Below are positions 7,901 to 16,905 of a DNA stretch of 39,227 nucleotides, piece after piece. How positions within the stretch are numbered: the first letter of the stretch is position 1; every line of letters starts with the position of its first letter. Under the pieces are notes generated by a model. That model was not told the origin of the DNA. It searched no databases and saw only the letters and a list, made by a program, of their open reading frames with translations. A program made the position numbers and the translations under genes. Origin of the DNA: a virus. The stretch lies in the IMG/VR virus record IMGVR_UViG_3300042541_001181, positions 1-39,227 of that record; one strand, written 5' to 3'.

Positions 7901-9480
7901 TATCTAACCCCATTCACGACATACTGAATGTCGAGTCCTGTTAAGGTAAAAGGTAACGTACCGGTAGAATAAATACGCCATGAGAGTAGCTTGCCAGTCG
8001 TCCGAATATCTACTTTACGCATGGTATTAGGGTCAAATGATACAGGTGCTTTCCAAGATATGGGGCCAGCTACAAACTGCTGAGAACCAAGCTGAATCAA
8101 GACAGGCGCTTGTGAAACTATATGTGGAAACACACTCTGTGTAGTTATCACCACCTCTTGGCCCTCTACTGGAAAACTTGTACGCTCCAGTATCGTATTT
8201 TGGGTAGTAGTCGCATCATCTAACTCTAAAGAGATAATGGCGCTATTAACATTGTTAGTTGATACGATAGTGCGAGAGAAGATTGATGTTGGGTCATACG
8301 TCCAGTTATTGGCGACCTGATTCCAATCGCCAAGAACATTGCTCCATAGAATTGGTACTTGTAAGTTAGGACCAAACGCTAAACTAGTTGTTGTGTTTGG
8401 AATACTCCGCATCGATACGAGATCGTCTTGGGTATTAATAACAAACGCTATGTTAGGCAGCGTATTATTAACCTGTGGAATACAAAACCAAATCTCTTCT
8501 GTAATAGGATTGGAAAAGGCAAACGAGTTCATGTAATAAGTCGGGTCTATATTATTGACCAACTGCGTCTGCATTTGGTTATGCAAAACAGACACAAAGC
8601 TATTGCCATCAGTCTTTAAAATATCTCCGTCTGTTAAAAAGTAATGGTATCCTTTGCTCTCAACTACGCAGTTTTTAGCCAATAGACCATAACTGGTGGT
8701 TAGTACATTTCTAGCCCATACAAATTCACCACCCACATAAGAAAGTACACTAATACCACGCTGTGAGTACAGCATGAAGTTATCACGCAATGTCATGCCA
8801 TCCACTAGGTCGCCCATGTCACCGCCAACACTGGCAATACCAGCAATAGCGGCTAAATCTGTTTCATCCCATGTATAAGGAAGCCCGTTAATATCAGCAG
8901 GATGTGACCAACGATAACTAGTAGCTAAGACAGTTGCAGACTGCTGGAGGTTAAGGGCGAACAGGAAGTTCTTGTGAGAGCGTACTACTTTGGCGCTGAG
9001 TCCGTGTGCCTGCCAAGTCTGACCAGCTTTAAAGTTGAGGGGTTGAAGTTTCTGTGCGGTTTGTTGTGGAGACCAGTAGTTAGGATAATCTTGGACATTA
9101 TTAACAATGGGTATGTTGCCTAACAAGCACCCTGTCCATAGCAACTCACCTCCTGCGCTGATACCAGTATAAGCACCAACTTGAGATATATCAGTCCATT
9201 CTGTGCCGTTGTACACCCAGGCAACTTGTGTGCCACTCGGACTATTTTGTCCAAGAAGCAGATAGAAGTTGCCGCTCTCGCCAAGGACTGTCATGATAAG
9301 TCCAGCCTTGAAGTTGGCTGATGGAATTGCCAATGTGTAGGACATATTAGTAGCTCTAATCTTACCGTTTACTAGTTTGTAATTAGTACCATAAGTTAAG
9401 GTATTAACTGGTAAATCACACGGCTCAAGATCAAAGTTTATGTTTTGAGCGCCTAAACTATTTAATTTTAATAGTGGCAT
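7900..9480 (-). CDS. Tail hub / packaged-DNA stabilisation-type protein
   Basis: The 526-residue beta-rich product starts with NSLGAQNINFDLEPCDLPVNTLTYGTN. This type of opening is shared by many podovirus structural proteins, which place FDL.P.DLP...... at the N terminus. Several WSxxL and YSQRGISVLSYVGGEFVW-type strands suggest a beta-propeller-like or repeated beta fold. It follows the adaptor gene and a fibre-like gene and precedes the small needle-like gene, the position of P22 gene 10. The equivalence to gp10 is inference from order and fold impression. Confidence 0.6.
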   Translation of the reverse strand: MPLLKLNSLGAQNINFDLEPCDLPVNTLTYGTNYKLVNGKIRATNMSYTLAIPSANFKAGLIMTVLGESGNFYLLLGQNSPSGTQVAWVYNGTEWTDISQVGAYTGISAGGELLWTGCLLGNIPIVNNVQDYPNYWSPQQTAQKLQPLNFKAGQTWQAHGLSAKVVRSHKNFLFALNLQQSATVLATSYRWSHPADINGLPYTWDETDLAAIAGIASVGGDMGDLVDGMTLRDNFMLYSQRGISVLSYVGGEFVWARNVLTTSYGLLAKNCVVESKGYHYFLTDGDILKTDGNSFVSVLHNQMQTQLVNNIDPTYYMNSFAFSNPITEEIWFCIPQVNNTLPNIAFVINTQDDLVSMRSIPNTTTSLAFGPNLQVPILWSNVLGDWNQVANNWTYDPTSIFSRTIVSTNNVNSAIISLELDDATTTQNTILERTSFPVEGQEVVITTQSVFPHIVSQAPVLIQLGSQQFVAGPISWKAPVSFDPNTMRKVDIRTTGKLLSWRIYSTGTLPFTLTGLDIQYVVNGVR

Positions 9481-9485
9481 TAGGA

Positions 9486-10640
9486 TTACTCGTACATTAC
9501 GTTAATTGTGCCGCCGTTAAACGTGTCAGCTCCTGTTGACATACGCAGTTGTAATTGGCTTATATCTCCAGAAAAAGTTTTATAACCTGTTGTAAGTGCA
9601 GTGGAACCATTTGTACCATACATAACCTGTCCAGCTATGGTATATAAATAACCTTCCAATCTTGTTATAACTAGCTGCCCTGAATATACGTTTGAACTAC
9701 CACCAGCATTTGCTAAATCCCAAGAAGTTGTTGCACTTAGAGTACTGGTGACTGAACTAGTCCCTATAGCATTATTTGTAGAGCTATATCCTGTCGCTTC
9801 ATAACTTCCTGCCCCTGCTCTTATAGCTGGCAACCCACTAGAAACAGTAACAACGCCACTTAAAAGCACGGTTATTCTTTTTGCCCAACTAGGAATACCT
9901 GTAAATGATACCGTTGCGCCTGACGCTGTAACTGCTGTTCCTGATATTAAAGGCGCATAAGTAGCCGTTGCTGAGTTGCCTGTAAAACCAGTGCTATTAA
10001 ACTGTCCAACGGTACTTGCATTACATCTTACATTCATTACACCATCAGATGCCCAAGAAATACCTGTGTCTTGACCACCATCAGAAGCAAACATAAACCC
10101 TGCGTCTGCAAGTAATGTTGTTCCATTAATATGTACGTTGCCGGAGGAGTCGATGCGCATACGTTCTGTGTTGTTTGTACTGAACGCCATTGCCGCATTA
10201 GCTCTTTGTACAATTGAGGCTAAATTAGAACTATCTTGAATAATGTCGAATGAACTGGATAAAAAGGAATTTCCATTTCCAATAACAGAGAAAAACGCAT
10301 TTTGCCCTGAAGCCGCACGAACAACAGAAACAGCCGCGCCAGCGCCGCCAAATACATCTAATTTAGCCACAGGACTACTCGTCCCAATCCCCACATTGCC
10401 GGAAGCATCTCCATGTACATTGGTAACAAGGTTTTCAATACCACTATTATGAAGTGAATTTAACTCAGCCTCAGTTGTTGTAATTGCCGTATTAAACCCA
10501 TTTCCACCAGCACCAGGGAACTGCGCTTGTAACACCGACTTTATCAATCTTATATGGTTATCTCCCTGATTGACTGGGTCAGATGAAGTTGGGTTTGATG
10601 TAATAAAACTTGCTATGGTTGAACCTGTCTCTAAGCCCAT
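9486..10640 (-). CDS. Tail fibre-like protein
   Basis: The 384-residue product, from the ATG at 10640, has an N-terminal attachment-like region (GLETGSTIASFITSNPTSSDPVNQGDNHIRLIKSVLQ). It continues with fibre-shaft type sequence (VHGDASGNVGIGTSSPVAKLDVFG) and repeated short beta segments ending ERMRIDSSGNVHING. A Ser/Thr/Gly-rich C-terminal receptor-binding-like domain lies at about residues 245-384. The GNVGIGTSSP and MRIDSSGNV phrases are typical of phage fibres. I chose 10640 because AGGAT sits 8 bases upstream; starting at 10682 would add 14 residues that overlap the upstream gene and have no ribosome site. Confidence 0.75.
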   Translation of the reverse strand: MGLETGSTIASFITSNPTSSDPVNQGDNHIRLIKSVLQAQFPGAGGNGFNTAITTTEAELNSLHNSGIENLVTNVHGDASGNVGIGTSSPVAKLDVFGGAGAAVSVVRAASGQNAFFSVIGNGNSFLSSSFDIIQDSSNLASIVQRANAAMAFSTNNTERMRIDSSGNVHINGTTLLADAGFMFASDGGQDTGISWASDGVMNVRCNASTVGQFNSTGFTGNSATATYAPLISGTAVTASGATVSFTGIPSWAKRITVLLSGVVTVSSGLPAIRAGAGSYEATGYSSTNNAIGTSSVTSTLSATTSWDLANAGGSSNVYSGQLVITRLEGYLYTIAGQVMYGTNGSTALTTGYKTFSGDISQLQLRMSTGADTFNGGTINVMYE

Positions 10641-10645
10641 AATAA

Positions 10646-11266
10646 TTATCCTGCAAAAGTGGTTAGTGAAGTGCCTGACCAAGTGGACTTAGCATCGTTT
10701 AAAGTTATCTCTGACATTGCTTGTTGAAAGCGTCCATCCCAAAGCTGTGAGGCTTCAGCGTCTTTAACAAAGCTGTTAATCTCAACCAACAAACCAAACA
10801 CATAAGCATCTGGATTAGACTCAGACAGCCAGTTAGTTGTTAAGTCAGTAGACAGTGGAGGCAAAGTTCTAAAATAATCTATCTCTAATGAATGGTCAGA
10901 GTCATAAAAAGGTTGCACATGAATATTTCCAGAAATAACCGTATAACAAGGAAACTGTGTCTCACCGTTATTAACTAGGTTAGCCATCTGCTCAGGATTA
11001 ACTTGTAGCAAGGTCACTCGACTTGTTGAGTTAGTATTGTCAATGACCTTGATAGATCGCATAACAGAATAGTCTGTTGGTAACGGATAATACTCAAGCG
11101 TTGAACTCATTGCAGTCTTAGCCCGACTAGACATATCTAACGTCATTAATGTGCGGTTAATTCTTGCTTCTGTAACACGCAAAAAATTATCCATACGAGA
11201 AGTTACTTCTGAATCTTGCCGATCAGCGTAGCCAAGCGTTAAGTTTATAATGTCGTTATAGTTCAT
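10646..11266 (-). CDS. Head-tail adaptor protein (P22 gp4-like group)
   Basis: The 206-residue product has the usual adaptor pattern: an N-terminal NYNDIINLTLGYADRQD, then FLRVTEARINRTLMTLDMSSRA, then YYPLPTDYSVMRSIKV, and later LEIDYFRTLPPLS. Proteins of this pattern are called phage adaptors and form the ring under the portal. The ATG at 11266 overlaps the upstream stop (ATGA), so I prefer it over the start at 11278. It is followed five bases later by the fibre gene. Confidence 0.75.
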   Translation of the reverse strand: MNYNDIINLTLGYADRQDSEVTSRMDNFLRVTEARINRTLMTLDMSSRAKTAMSSTLEYYPLPTDYSVMRSIKVIDNTNSTSRVTLLQVNPEQMANLVNNGETQFPCYTVISGNIHVQPFYDSDHSLEIDYFRTLPPLSTDLTTNWLSESNPDAYVFGLLVEINSFVKDAEASQLWDGRFQQAMSEITLNDAKSTWSGTSLTTFAG

Positions 11267-11772
11267 TCTATTTCCCAAATAATAGGCGGCACATATTCAA
11301 ACTGCCAAGTTCCCAAATACAGACCAATATCTGCATTAACACCAGTTACAGAGTAAGTTCCATAGTTAGATGAAATCAATGTGTTATGTTGCATTATTGA
11401 TGTCTGTCCAGCATACGAATACACACCATTTTCAGCCAATATAACTTTGTGTAAAAATGCTTCAGCTGATTGTCCTGTGTAGGCATAAGTACCATTAGAT
11501 GCAACAATTAAACTATTTTTATTGTTTAGCGCATCAACACCAACATAACTATATGTGCCATAGTTTGTTGTTAATATTGTGCTACCTGTCTTATCTGCTG
11601 ATTGCCCTGAGTAGGTATATGTACCATTATTGGCAACTAATATGGTGCTACCTATCTTATCTGCTGACTGCCCTGTATAGGTATAAGAACCAGTTAAAGA
11701 ATAATTTAAGCCTTTTATTTCAGCAGGAGAAACGCAAAATGCTGATTCAGCAAATGATGAAAATCCAAACAT
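11263..11772 (-). CDS. Structural protein with five to six ~26-residue Tyr/Gly repeats
   Basis: The 169-residue product begins with MFGFSSFAESAFCV, an opening found in many phage virion proteins. It continues with tandem units of about 26 residues of the form NGTYTYSGQSADKTGSTILT. Units start near residues 28, 54, 80, 106 and 131 and diverge increasingly towards the C terminus. Each has a G-x-Y-x-Y-x-G core, suggesting a beta-solenoid or stacked hairpins. At DNA level the two most similar units lie at about 11580-11700. Role: probably an outer virion or fibre-associated protein. The start of the adaptor gene overlaps its stop. Confidence 0.65.
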   Translation of the reverse strand: MFGFSSFAESAFCVSPAEIKGLNYSLTGSYTYTGQSADKIGSTILVANNGTYTYSGQSADKTGSTILTTNYGTYSYVGVDALNNKNSLIVASNGTYAYTGQSAEAFLHKVILAENGVYSYAGQTSIMQHNTLISSNYGTYSVTGVNADIGLYLGTWQFEYVPPIIWEIE

Positions 11773-11785
11773 CTTTTATCCACCT

Positions 11786-12157
11786 TTAGTAGCTAGGATA
11801 CCATTTAGTAGTAACAGCATCGTATGTCATAATCAATGCCCTACTGACTACAGTAGTTGTAATCAAAGCTATATTGCCTGCCGTAGTCGTTGCAAAAATA
11901 CCCGTAGGAATAATTGTAATCTGCCCACCCGTTGTCAGTAAGCCTGTAGGCGGTGTAATGGTTGCTATGCTGGTAATGCCTGACACAAACGTAATAAGTG
12001 CAGTAGGCGCAATAGTCGTAGCACTGGCTATGGTTGGAGCTGTTTGGATAGTTTTTAACGCACCTGATACTGGCACATCTTGATTTAAAAATGCAGCTTT
12101 GCCCAACATCCCATTGACAGACACTTGGTCGGGTGCTGTTCCAATTAGTGTACTCAT
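11786..12157 (-). CDS. Probable head-fibre/decoration protein
   Basis: The 123-residue product is dominated by Thr, Ala, Ile and Val strands (TAPTIASATTIAPTALITFVSGITSIATITPP). It is preceded by a short polar start (MSTLIGTAPDQVSVNGMLGKAAFLNQD) and ends TKWYPSY. The composition resembles trimeric beta-structured fibres on capsids. Its ATG overlaps the stop of the preceding gene (ATGA). The family is not securely recognised; the role comes from location among virion genes and composition. Confidence 0.55.
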   Translation of the reverse strand: MSTLIGTAPDQVSVNGMLGKAAFLNQDVPVSGALKTIQTAPTIASATTIAPTALITFVSGITSIATITPPTGLLTTGGQITIIPTGIFATTTAGNIALITTTVVSRALIMTYDAVTTKWYPSY

Positions 12158-12591
12158 AAGATCACCTCAGGCCAGCCAGCCCAGTTGTTAGGAATATGTA
12201 AAATAGAGCCTTCAGGTAAGTAATTAATAAAGCTAGGGTCTAGTGGCTCAAGCTCAACTAATGGACTATCACTATTGCCCTCCCACTGCCACATGCCCAT
12301 CACGGTAAACGGCAAGCCCAGTGCTGTAATTGCTTCAACAGTAAAGTTATCGGTTGTTGTTGCGTCTAAGATTGATAAGCCTGTGTACACTGTGATAATG
12401 TCGGGTAATGGTGCATCTGTTGTAGACTCAGGATCAGGTGTAGTGATTGTATACGTTTCCGTACCATAGCTGATTGTACCCGGCATTGGCATAATATACT
12501 GAGCAAATACCGAGCTAATACCCGCTTGTTGCTCAGGTGTCAGTTGGTCAAATGTCAGCCCCGTGGGACTTGTTAGTATTAGTCTTTTCAT
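12154..12591 (-). CDS. Small virion protein, unknown
   Basis: The 145-residue product runs from the ATG at 12591, which overlaps the stop of the spike gene as ATGA. A longer reading from 12657 lacks a ribosome site and would overlap the spike gene by 70 bases. The sequence starts MKRLILTSPTGLTFDQLTPEQQAGISSVFAQY and contains acidic, Pro/Thr-rich stretches (TTPDPESTTDAPLPD). It ends LHIPNNWAGWPEVIL. No catalytic motif is seen. The gene lies between spike and decoration-like genes, so it may be a fibre chaperone or accessory structural protein. Confidence 0.55.
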   Translation of the reverse strand: MKRLILTSPTGLTFDQLTPEQQAGISSVFAQYIMPMPGTISYGTETYTITTPDPESTTDAPLPDIITVYTGLSILDATTTDNFTVEAITALGLPFTVMGMWQWEGNSDSPLVELEPLDPSFINYLPEGSILHIPNNWAGWPEVIL

Positions 12592-14585
12592 GATGTCAAA
12601 GCCACAAGGTTGGAAGATGAAAGAGCCACAGGGTAGTAAGAGAGTTTTCGTACCCATCCATTTAAAGGAGCTGATGACCCATAAGCAGTGCCTATATTCA
12701 ATTTATTAATAGTTGTAGATACGCTTGTTAATGTACTATTTGTAGTTATTACCCCATTAACCCCTGACGCATAGAGACTGGCTTTATAAGATAAACTAAC
12801 TTTATATGGAGATGCCCCCGGAGCACTTCCCACACTGATTGCAGTACCATTTGAAGCAGCAAATATAGTAGCCCCAGACCTAATGGTATAAATATTGCCA
12901 TAATTAGAAACACCATCATCAAGACTTGCTGAAATCCCCCATAATGCCCCAGTTGCATAAGGACTCCACGCTTCAACATATAAGTTCCCCTGACTAATAT
13001 TATACCAACTACTAAAGTTAGTCCCACTCATGCTGGCAACATCAGCAGCACGAGTTACGGTTGAAGCAACTGTTGGTATATACGATGTTGCAAAAGAACC
13101 AGCTTCAAGCTGTGCGCCCCAAATGTAGATGCCTGAGTAGCCGTTGCCTGTAACTACCGCAGATGTATTTGCATCAACTGACGATAAATATAAAATTCTT
13201 GCTGTACTTATATTAAGCGAGCTTACTGATATTCTATACCAACCATTTCCAACAGATGTAATGGTAGGATTTAACGCCAAAGACCTTACTGTCCCAACCA
13301 CACCATTTAAAATGTCAAACCAACAATCATCATTACTACTATTTGCTTCAGGGGCTGCAAGGTAAACCCATTGTCGTCCCGCATATTTGACATAAATATT
13401 AACAGTATCTGTTACACCAATACTACCACCCCCTACACTGCGTAATACACGAGATGTTGCGGTAGTAAATGACCCACTGGAGGGTACAAAAAGGCTAGCA
13501 GTTAAAGTACCGTCAGGAGCAATATTAGCCGCAGACGTTACTGTGCTACCCGTCTTAATCCAAACCGCATTACTAAAATCACTACTATAAGTAGCCAAAT
13601 TAGTCCTACCCTCTTCAATCAACAGCCCCAACGCCTGACTTGTAGTAGGGTTATAGTCTAATCTAGGTACACCAGCAGGTGCAGTCATTAATACGGGTAT
13701 GTAGTTAGTTATGGCTGCGGTGGTTGTGGGTGTGTAGGCAGTTACAGCGGAGCGTTGTTCCAGTTGTGCGCCCCAGATATTAACAACATCACCTGAAGTA
13801 GCCAGACGAATACCAGCAGTTTTAGAACCAGCCGCAGGCGTTGTGGTGATAGTAAATCTTGTCCATGTGCCAGTTGTTGTTTGAGTAGCATAGGTCGTTC
13901 CATCCACTGTAATATCTATATTACCCGTCCCAGTTACTCGCTGAATGTATATAGAAAAAGTGTATGCGTTAGCTGTAGCAGTAAATGTTTGTATTAAAGT
14001 TCCATTAATAGCAGAAGCTGTTAATGGATAAGCTGTAGTAGTTCCATCAGGTGCAGTTGTTAAAGAACCAAGCGTTGCATTAGATGCTACCCAAGTAGTA
14101 GCAAAAGTCTGACTCTGCAATAACAAATTCTGCTCAGCCACTGCACTGGTCTGACCGTCATAATACGCAGCTGTGCTGTTACGCACGAACGTGATGCGAG
14201 GGTCTACGGTTTTGCTGTTGGCAAAGTCTAAGTTAAGGGTTGGTTGTACTGTTGGATATGTGCCACCGCCCCCACCGGATACAGCGGTTTCAGCAGGGTA
14301 GGTTACAAATACATCTTTAGTGCCAGCAGTAAAGCTAACTAGGTTATTTGAATTTGATGACTTTAAAACAGTAGTACGAGCAAGTGTATTACCAGAAGAT
14401 GAATAAGTACCAATACCAACTTCCCAGTTAAGACCAACTTGGTCTGAAATTGTGTAGTAGCAAGTGTTACCATTTCCAATTACAGAAAACGCTTGATACC
14501 CACCAACATAGCCTAATAAATTTACAGCACCAGTACCAACTACTGATGTTGTTTCACGAACACGATCATTAAGTACGAGTGCCAT
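12588..14585 (-). CDS. Large spike/fibre protein with head-spike-fibre and lectin-like modules
   Basis: The 665-residue product has a compact N-terminal domain (residues 1-110) carrying the DRVRETT and TYSSSGNTLARTTVLKSSN phrases common in phage structural proteins. It then has LDFANSKTVDPRITFVRNSTAAYYDG (about 128-153), the pattern that marks head-spike-fibre domains. Two beta-sandwich modules with carbohydrate-binding character follow (each containing QTFATTWVAS- or YSSDFSNAVWIKT-like starts and WGAQLE near the end), plus a final concanavalin-like domain. WGAQLE occurs twice (about 270 and 490), so the two modules are probably a duplication. Likely role: host-surface polysaccharide binding. 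AAGGAAA lies upstream of the ATG. Confidence 0.7.
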   Translation of the reverse strand: MALVLNDRVRETTSVVGTGAVNLLGYVGGYQAFSVIGNGNTCYYTISDQVGLNWEVGIGTYSSSGNTLARTTVLKSSNSNNLVSFTAGTKDVFVTYPAETAVSGGGGGTYPTVQPTLNLDFANSKTVDPRITFVRNSTAAYYDGQTSAVAEQNLLLQSQTFATTWVASNATLGSLTTAPDGTTTAYPLTASAINGTLIQTFTATANAYTFSIYIQRVTGTGNIDITVDGTTYATQTTTGTWTRFTITTTPAAGSKTAGIRLATSGDVVNIWGAQLEQRSAVTAYTPTTTAAITNYIPVLMTAPAGVPRLDYNPTTSQALGLLIEEGRTNLATYSSDFSNAVWIKTGSTVTSAANIAPDGTLTASLFVPSSGSFTTATSRVLRSVGGGSIGVTDTVNIYVKYAGRQWVYLAAPEANSSNDDCWFDILNGVVGTVRSLALNPTITSVGNGWYRISVSSLNISTARILYLSSVDANTSAVVTGNGYSGIYIWGAQLEAGSFATSYIPTVASTVTRAADVASMSGTNFSSWYNISQGNLYVEAWSPYATGALWGISASLDDGVSNYGNIYTIRSGATIFAASNGTAISVGSAPGASPYKVSLSYKASLYASGVNGVITTNSTLTSVSTTINKLNIGTAYGSSAPLNGWVRKLSYYPVALSSSNLVALTS

Positions 14586-14594
14586 TTAATTTCC

Positions 14595-15011
14595 TTAAGT
14601 TACTTGAAATACGCCATTAGTGGCATCGAGTACAATCTGCACAGTTTCTCCTGCTGTTGCAGTTTGGCTTGATCCATAATCCCAAGAACCAATCGGTATA
14701 TTTAAAGTTGAGTTATATAAAATTGCATACCTGTAAGTAAAGCCAGCGCCAGTGGATGTCCATGTTGCAGGACTTGCCAGAACAAGTTTAAACAGTCCAG
14801 CACTCTGCGATGATGAGGTAGTTGTACAAGTATTACCACCAGCGGTATAGCCTCCAGCAGTCGGTAAATCTGTTGTGCCAGCAACAAATGTTGTATTAGC
14901 TAAGTTGATGGTGTTTGATAGTGCTACTTTCCAGACATCAGTTGCAGCATTGCCGTTTTCTAAAAGTGATTCAACACCAGCGGTGTATTTTGAGTAAACA
15001 GATGTAGTCAT
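14595..15011 (-). CDS. Beta-rich structural protein
   Basis: The 138-residue product matches a common phage pattern. The start MTTSVYSKYTAGVESLLENGNAATDVWKVALSNT is followed by TDLPTAGGYTAGGNT and FTYRYAILYNST, ending WDYGSSQTATAGETVQIVLDATNGVFQVT. This arrangement often occurs next to capsid and spike genes and is probably a capsid-surface or spike-base protein. It has an AGGAA ribosome site and is ten bases from the spike gene. Exact function unknown. Confidence 0.6.
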   Translation of the reverse strand: MTTSVYSKYTAGVESLLENGNAATDVWKVALSNTINLANTTFVAGTTDLPTAGGYTAGGNTCTTTSSSQSAGLFKLVLASPATWTSTGAGFTYRYAILYNSTLNIPIGSWDYGSSQTATAGETVQIVLDATNGVFQVT

Positions 15012-15019
15012 GTTTGTTC

Positions 15020-15292
15020 CTATGAAGTAAGGGTAATGTTGATAACAGTGCCACGATTGACCTTGGTATAGACTGCTGTGCTTTGTGCTGTCACTGGGCC
15101 AGTTGTTAGTGTTACTGTTCCCAATACTAAGCCAGCCGATTGCAGGGCATTAGTTGCTTGTGCTAGTGTTAGCCCAATGAGTTGTGGTGTGACTATCTGA
15201 GTCTTGCCGAGTCCTTTAAGCCCTAAACGTCCACCGTCAGGGTTCTTATTTCCTGCATAGACATTCCGCGCAAAGTCTAAGAACTTAGCCAT
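15020..15292 (-). CDS. PASTA-domain small structural protein
   Basis: The 90-residue product has a Gly/Lys-rich N terminus (about 30 residues). One PASTA-like domain follows from about residue 32: VTPQLIGLTLAQATNALQSAGLVLGTVT, then KVNRGTVINITLTS. The pattern P.LIGLTLAQA...L..AGL..G..T is the classical PASTA signature. PASTA domains bind peptidoglycan fragments in bacterial kinases and PBPs; single copies also occur in phage proteins near capsid genes, possibly on the virion surface. The start overlaps the upstream stop (TGATG). Confidence 0.7.
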   Translation of the reverse strand: MAKFLDFARNVYAGNKNPDGGRLGLKGLGKTQIVTPQLIGLTLAQATNALQSAGLVLGTVTLTTGPVTAQSTAVYTKVNRGTVINITLTS

Positions 15293-15615
15293 CAGCTTTT
15301 ACCCTGCACTAAGCACAACTTGCCGTCAGACGACTGTAGGAATCGGTGCATCTCTTTACCAGCAATCTTGCTGTCTGGGCAGTTCAGATCAAAGCCAGCC
15401 CTGATTGCTTTCTCGAACATAATGAACGGTATGGTCGCCACCATCCTGCCGAATGATTCTCCACTCTGTGCGCCCAAGTCATGCAATATGCCAGGGTTAT
15501 TACGCATCTGGGCATTTCGTGCCAAGATGAGATTCTCGGTAGGCTGCGTGGTGATATGTGTCAGTGTATTTGAGTGATTGTCATAGTGCATATCACTCTT
15601 GATGACGCTATCCAT
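15292..15615 (-). CDS. Conserved hypothetical protein of the capsid gene region
   Basis: The 107-residue product reads SVIKSDMHYDNHSNTLTHITTQPTENLILARNAQMRNN, then GESFGRMVATIPFIMFEKAIRAGFDLNC. The D.H.D.....THI.TQP....L..N...RN pattern recurs in small proteins coded near capsid genes of various podoviruses, but no function is known to me. It is predicted to be mainly helical and soluble. It lies three bases after the small gene at 15618-15776 and overlaps the PASTA gene by one codon's bases. Confidence 0.65.
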   Translation of the reverse strand: MDSVIKSDMHYDNHSNTLTHITTQPTENLILARNAQMRNNPGILHDLGAQSGESFGRMVATIPFIMFEKAIRAGFDLNCPDSKIAGKEMHRFLQSSDGKLCLVQGKS

Positions 15616-15617
15616 TA

Positions 15618-15776
15618 CTAGACCTTTTGAACGTATGCGGAGAGTGCCTCAGCCTCAGCGAGTGAGATAGTTCCCTCTTCGCCTGGTGCTAGTGTGCAAG
15701 TCTCGAAATTGATAGCTGCTTCCCAGATATTCTTCACCTTTACTGTTTTTGCTTTTACTTCTTTTGCTTCAGCCAT
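15618..15776 (-). CDS. Small protein downstream of major capsid gene
   Basis: The 52-residue product reads MAEAKEVKAKTVKVKNIW at the start and SLAEAEALSAYVQKV at the end. It has a basic N terminus and a short beta/alpha C-terminal part (TCTLAPGEEGTISLAEAEAL). It is preceded by a strong GAGGAA ribosome site 6 bases from the ATG and fits exactly between the capsid gene and the next ATG. Small proteins in this place may decorate or cement the capsid. Function unknown. Confidence 0.65.
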   Translation of the reverse strand: MAEAKEVKAKTVKVKNIWEAAINFETCTLAPGEEGTISLAEAEALSAYVQKV

Positions 15777-15823
15777 CTTAATTCCTCGTAAAGATGGCCC
15801 ACCGTTTAAGATGGGCCGTCAGA

Positions 15824-16885
15824 TTATGCAGTTACAGCAGATGCAATAGTGATGTCACCAATGATTGCGTGAGATTTTTCAGTATTACAAATCAAAGACC
15901 AATCAACCGACATTTGACGATTCTCTGCCAAACCTGTTTTAGCCAATTCTTCAGTACGGTAGCCTTTCATATAAGTCATGGCTAAGTAAGAAGGATCAAT
16001 GATAAACACGTCAGCAGATACGCCATTTGCGGCATAAACACCCGTAGTAGAACCAGCAGTTCCAGTGTAAGGAGTTTGCAAGCGGTTAGGCACTAACTTT
16101 AAAGTACCAAAGTCAGTCACGAAAACATTGACAGAACCTAACGCAGTCGCAGCAGAAGCATCTTTACCTTGGTCAGACATCAGAGTTGCGACTCTGGCAG
16201 ATGAAGTAAATAAATACTCGCTGAACTTACGGATTGTGCCAGGCACTGACATCATGATTGATGGATCGCCACCTTGTGTATAAACAGACTGCACAGCGTC
16301 ACGAACCAATGTTTCAGTCAATGCACGGGCAGTACCGTATGTTCTAAGAGCAGTTACACCTGATGATTGAAAACCACCAACAGCGCCAGTTGCACCAGCA
16401 GAGAAGTTAGTAGTCAACCAAGTTGGTAAACCACCAGCCTTACCAGCCGCAGAACCTGTATCAGCAAATGAGGCTTGGTTAGTCAGTACAATCGCTTCAA
16501 CGTCACGTCTTAGCTCTTGCTGTCTGCGCATCATTTGATATGACAATTCTTTAGTACGACCAATAGTGTCTGACTCATCAGCTCTAAAAGAGGTGCGAAC
16601 CACTTTAGTAGAGATTTGGTGATGATTACCGACTCTTAAACCTAATACAGTGTTGTTGCCTGAAGCATCAGAGCCGTCAATAACCGCGTTGGTTAAGTTA
16701 GGTGCAGCTAGTGCATCAGTAGTCCACTCTTTGTACGGGTTTTTAGATGTTTCAGAACCGACTGCGTCAGTAAATGGCAATGGGATTTTGCTTATATCCC
16801 AAATAGCGTTCATGACATCTTCACGGATTAAACCGCCTCGAACTACGCCCTTAAGTGTTGCAGCGTCTAAATTTGCTGTACTCAT
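15824..16885 (-). CDS. Major capsid protein, SU10/DUF5309-type HK97 fold
   Basis: The 353-residue product matches the SU10-type major capsid family. It has an early PFTDAVGSETSKNPYKEWTTDAL segment, a central ELSYQMMRRQQELRRDVEAIVLTNQASFADTG (the E-loop/spine region typical of the family), and a C-terminal VFIIDPSYLAMTYMKGYRTEELAKTG. Length is usual for the family. It follows the scaffold gene by 20 bases, and the ATG has a GGTAT-containing upstream region. Several hundred copies would form the T-number shell; no covalent cross-link residues are assigned. Confidence 0.85.
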   Translation of the reverse strand: MSTANLDAATLKGVVRGGLIREDVMNAIWDISKIPLPFTDAVGSETSKNPYKEWTTDALAAPNLTNAVIDGSDASGNNTVLGLRVGNHHQISTKVVRTSFRADESDTIGRTKELSYQMMRRQQELRRDVEAIVLTNQASFADTGSAAGKAGGLPTWLTTNFSAGATGAVGGFQSSGVTALRTYGTARALTETLVRDAVQSVYTQGGDPSIMMSVPGTIRKFSEYLFTSSARVATLMSDQGKDASAATALGSVNVFVTDFGTLKLVPNRLQTPYTGTAGSTTGVYAANGVSADVFIIDPSYLAMTYMKGYRTEELAKTGLAENRQMSVDWSLICNTEKSHAIIGDITIASAVTA

Positions 16886-16905
16886 TTCGATACCCTTAAA
16901 TTAAT

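Noticed and set aside
12154-12657. Longer form of the small virion gene starting at 12657
   Set aside because: It would overlap the spike gene by 70 bases and has no ribosome site; 12591 overlaps the stop by ATGA.
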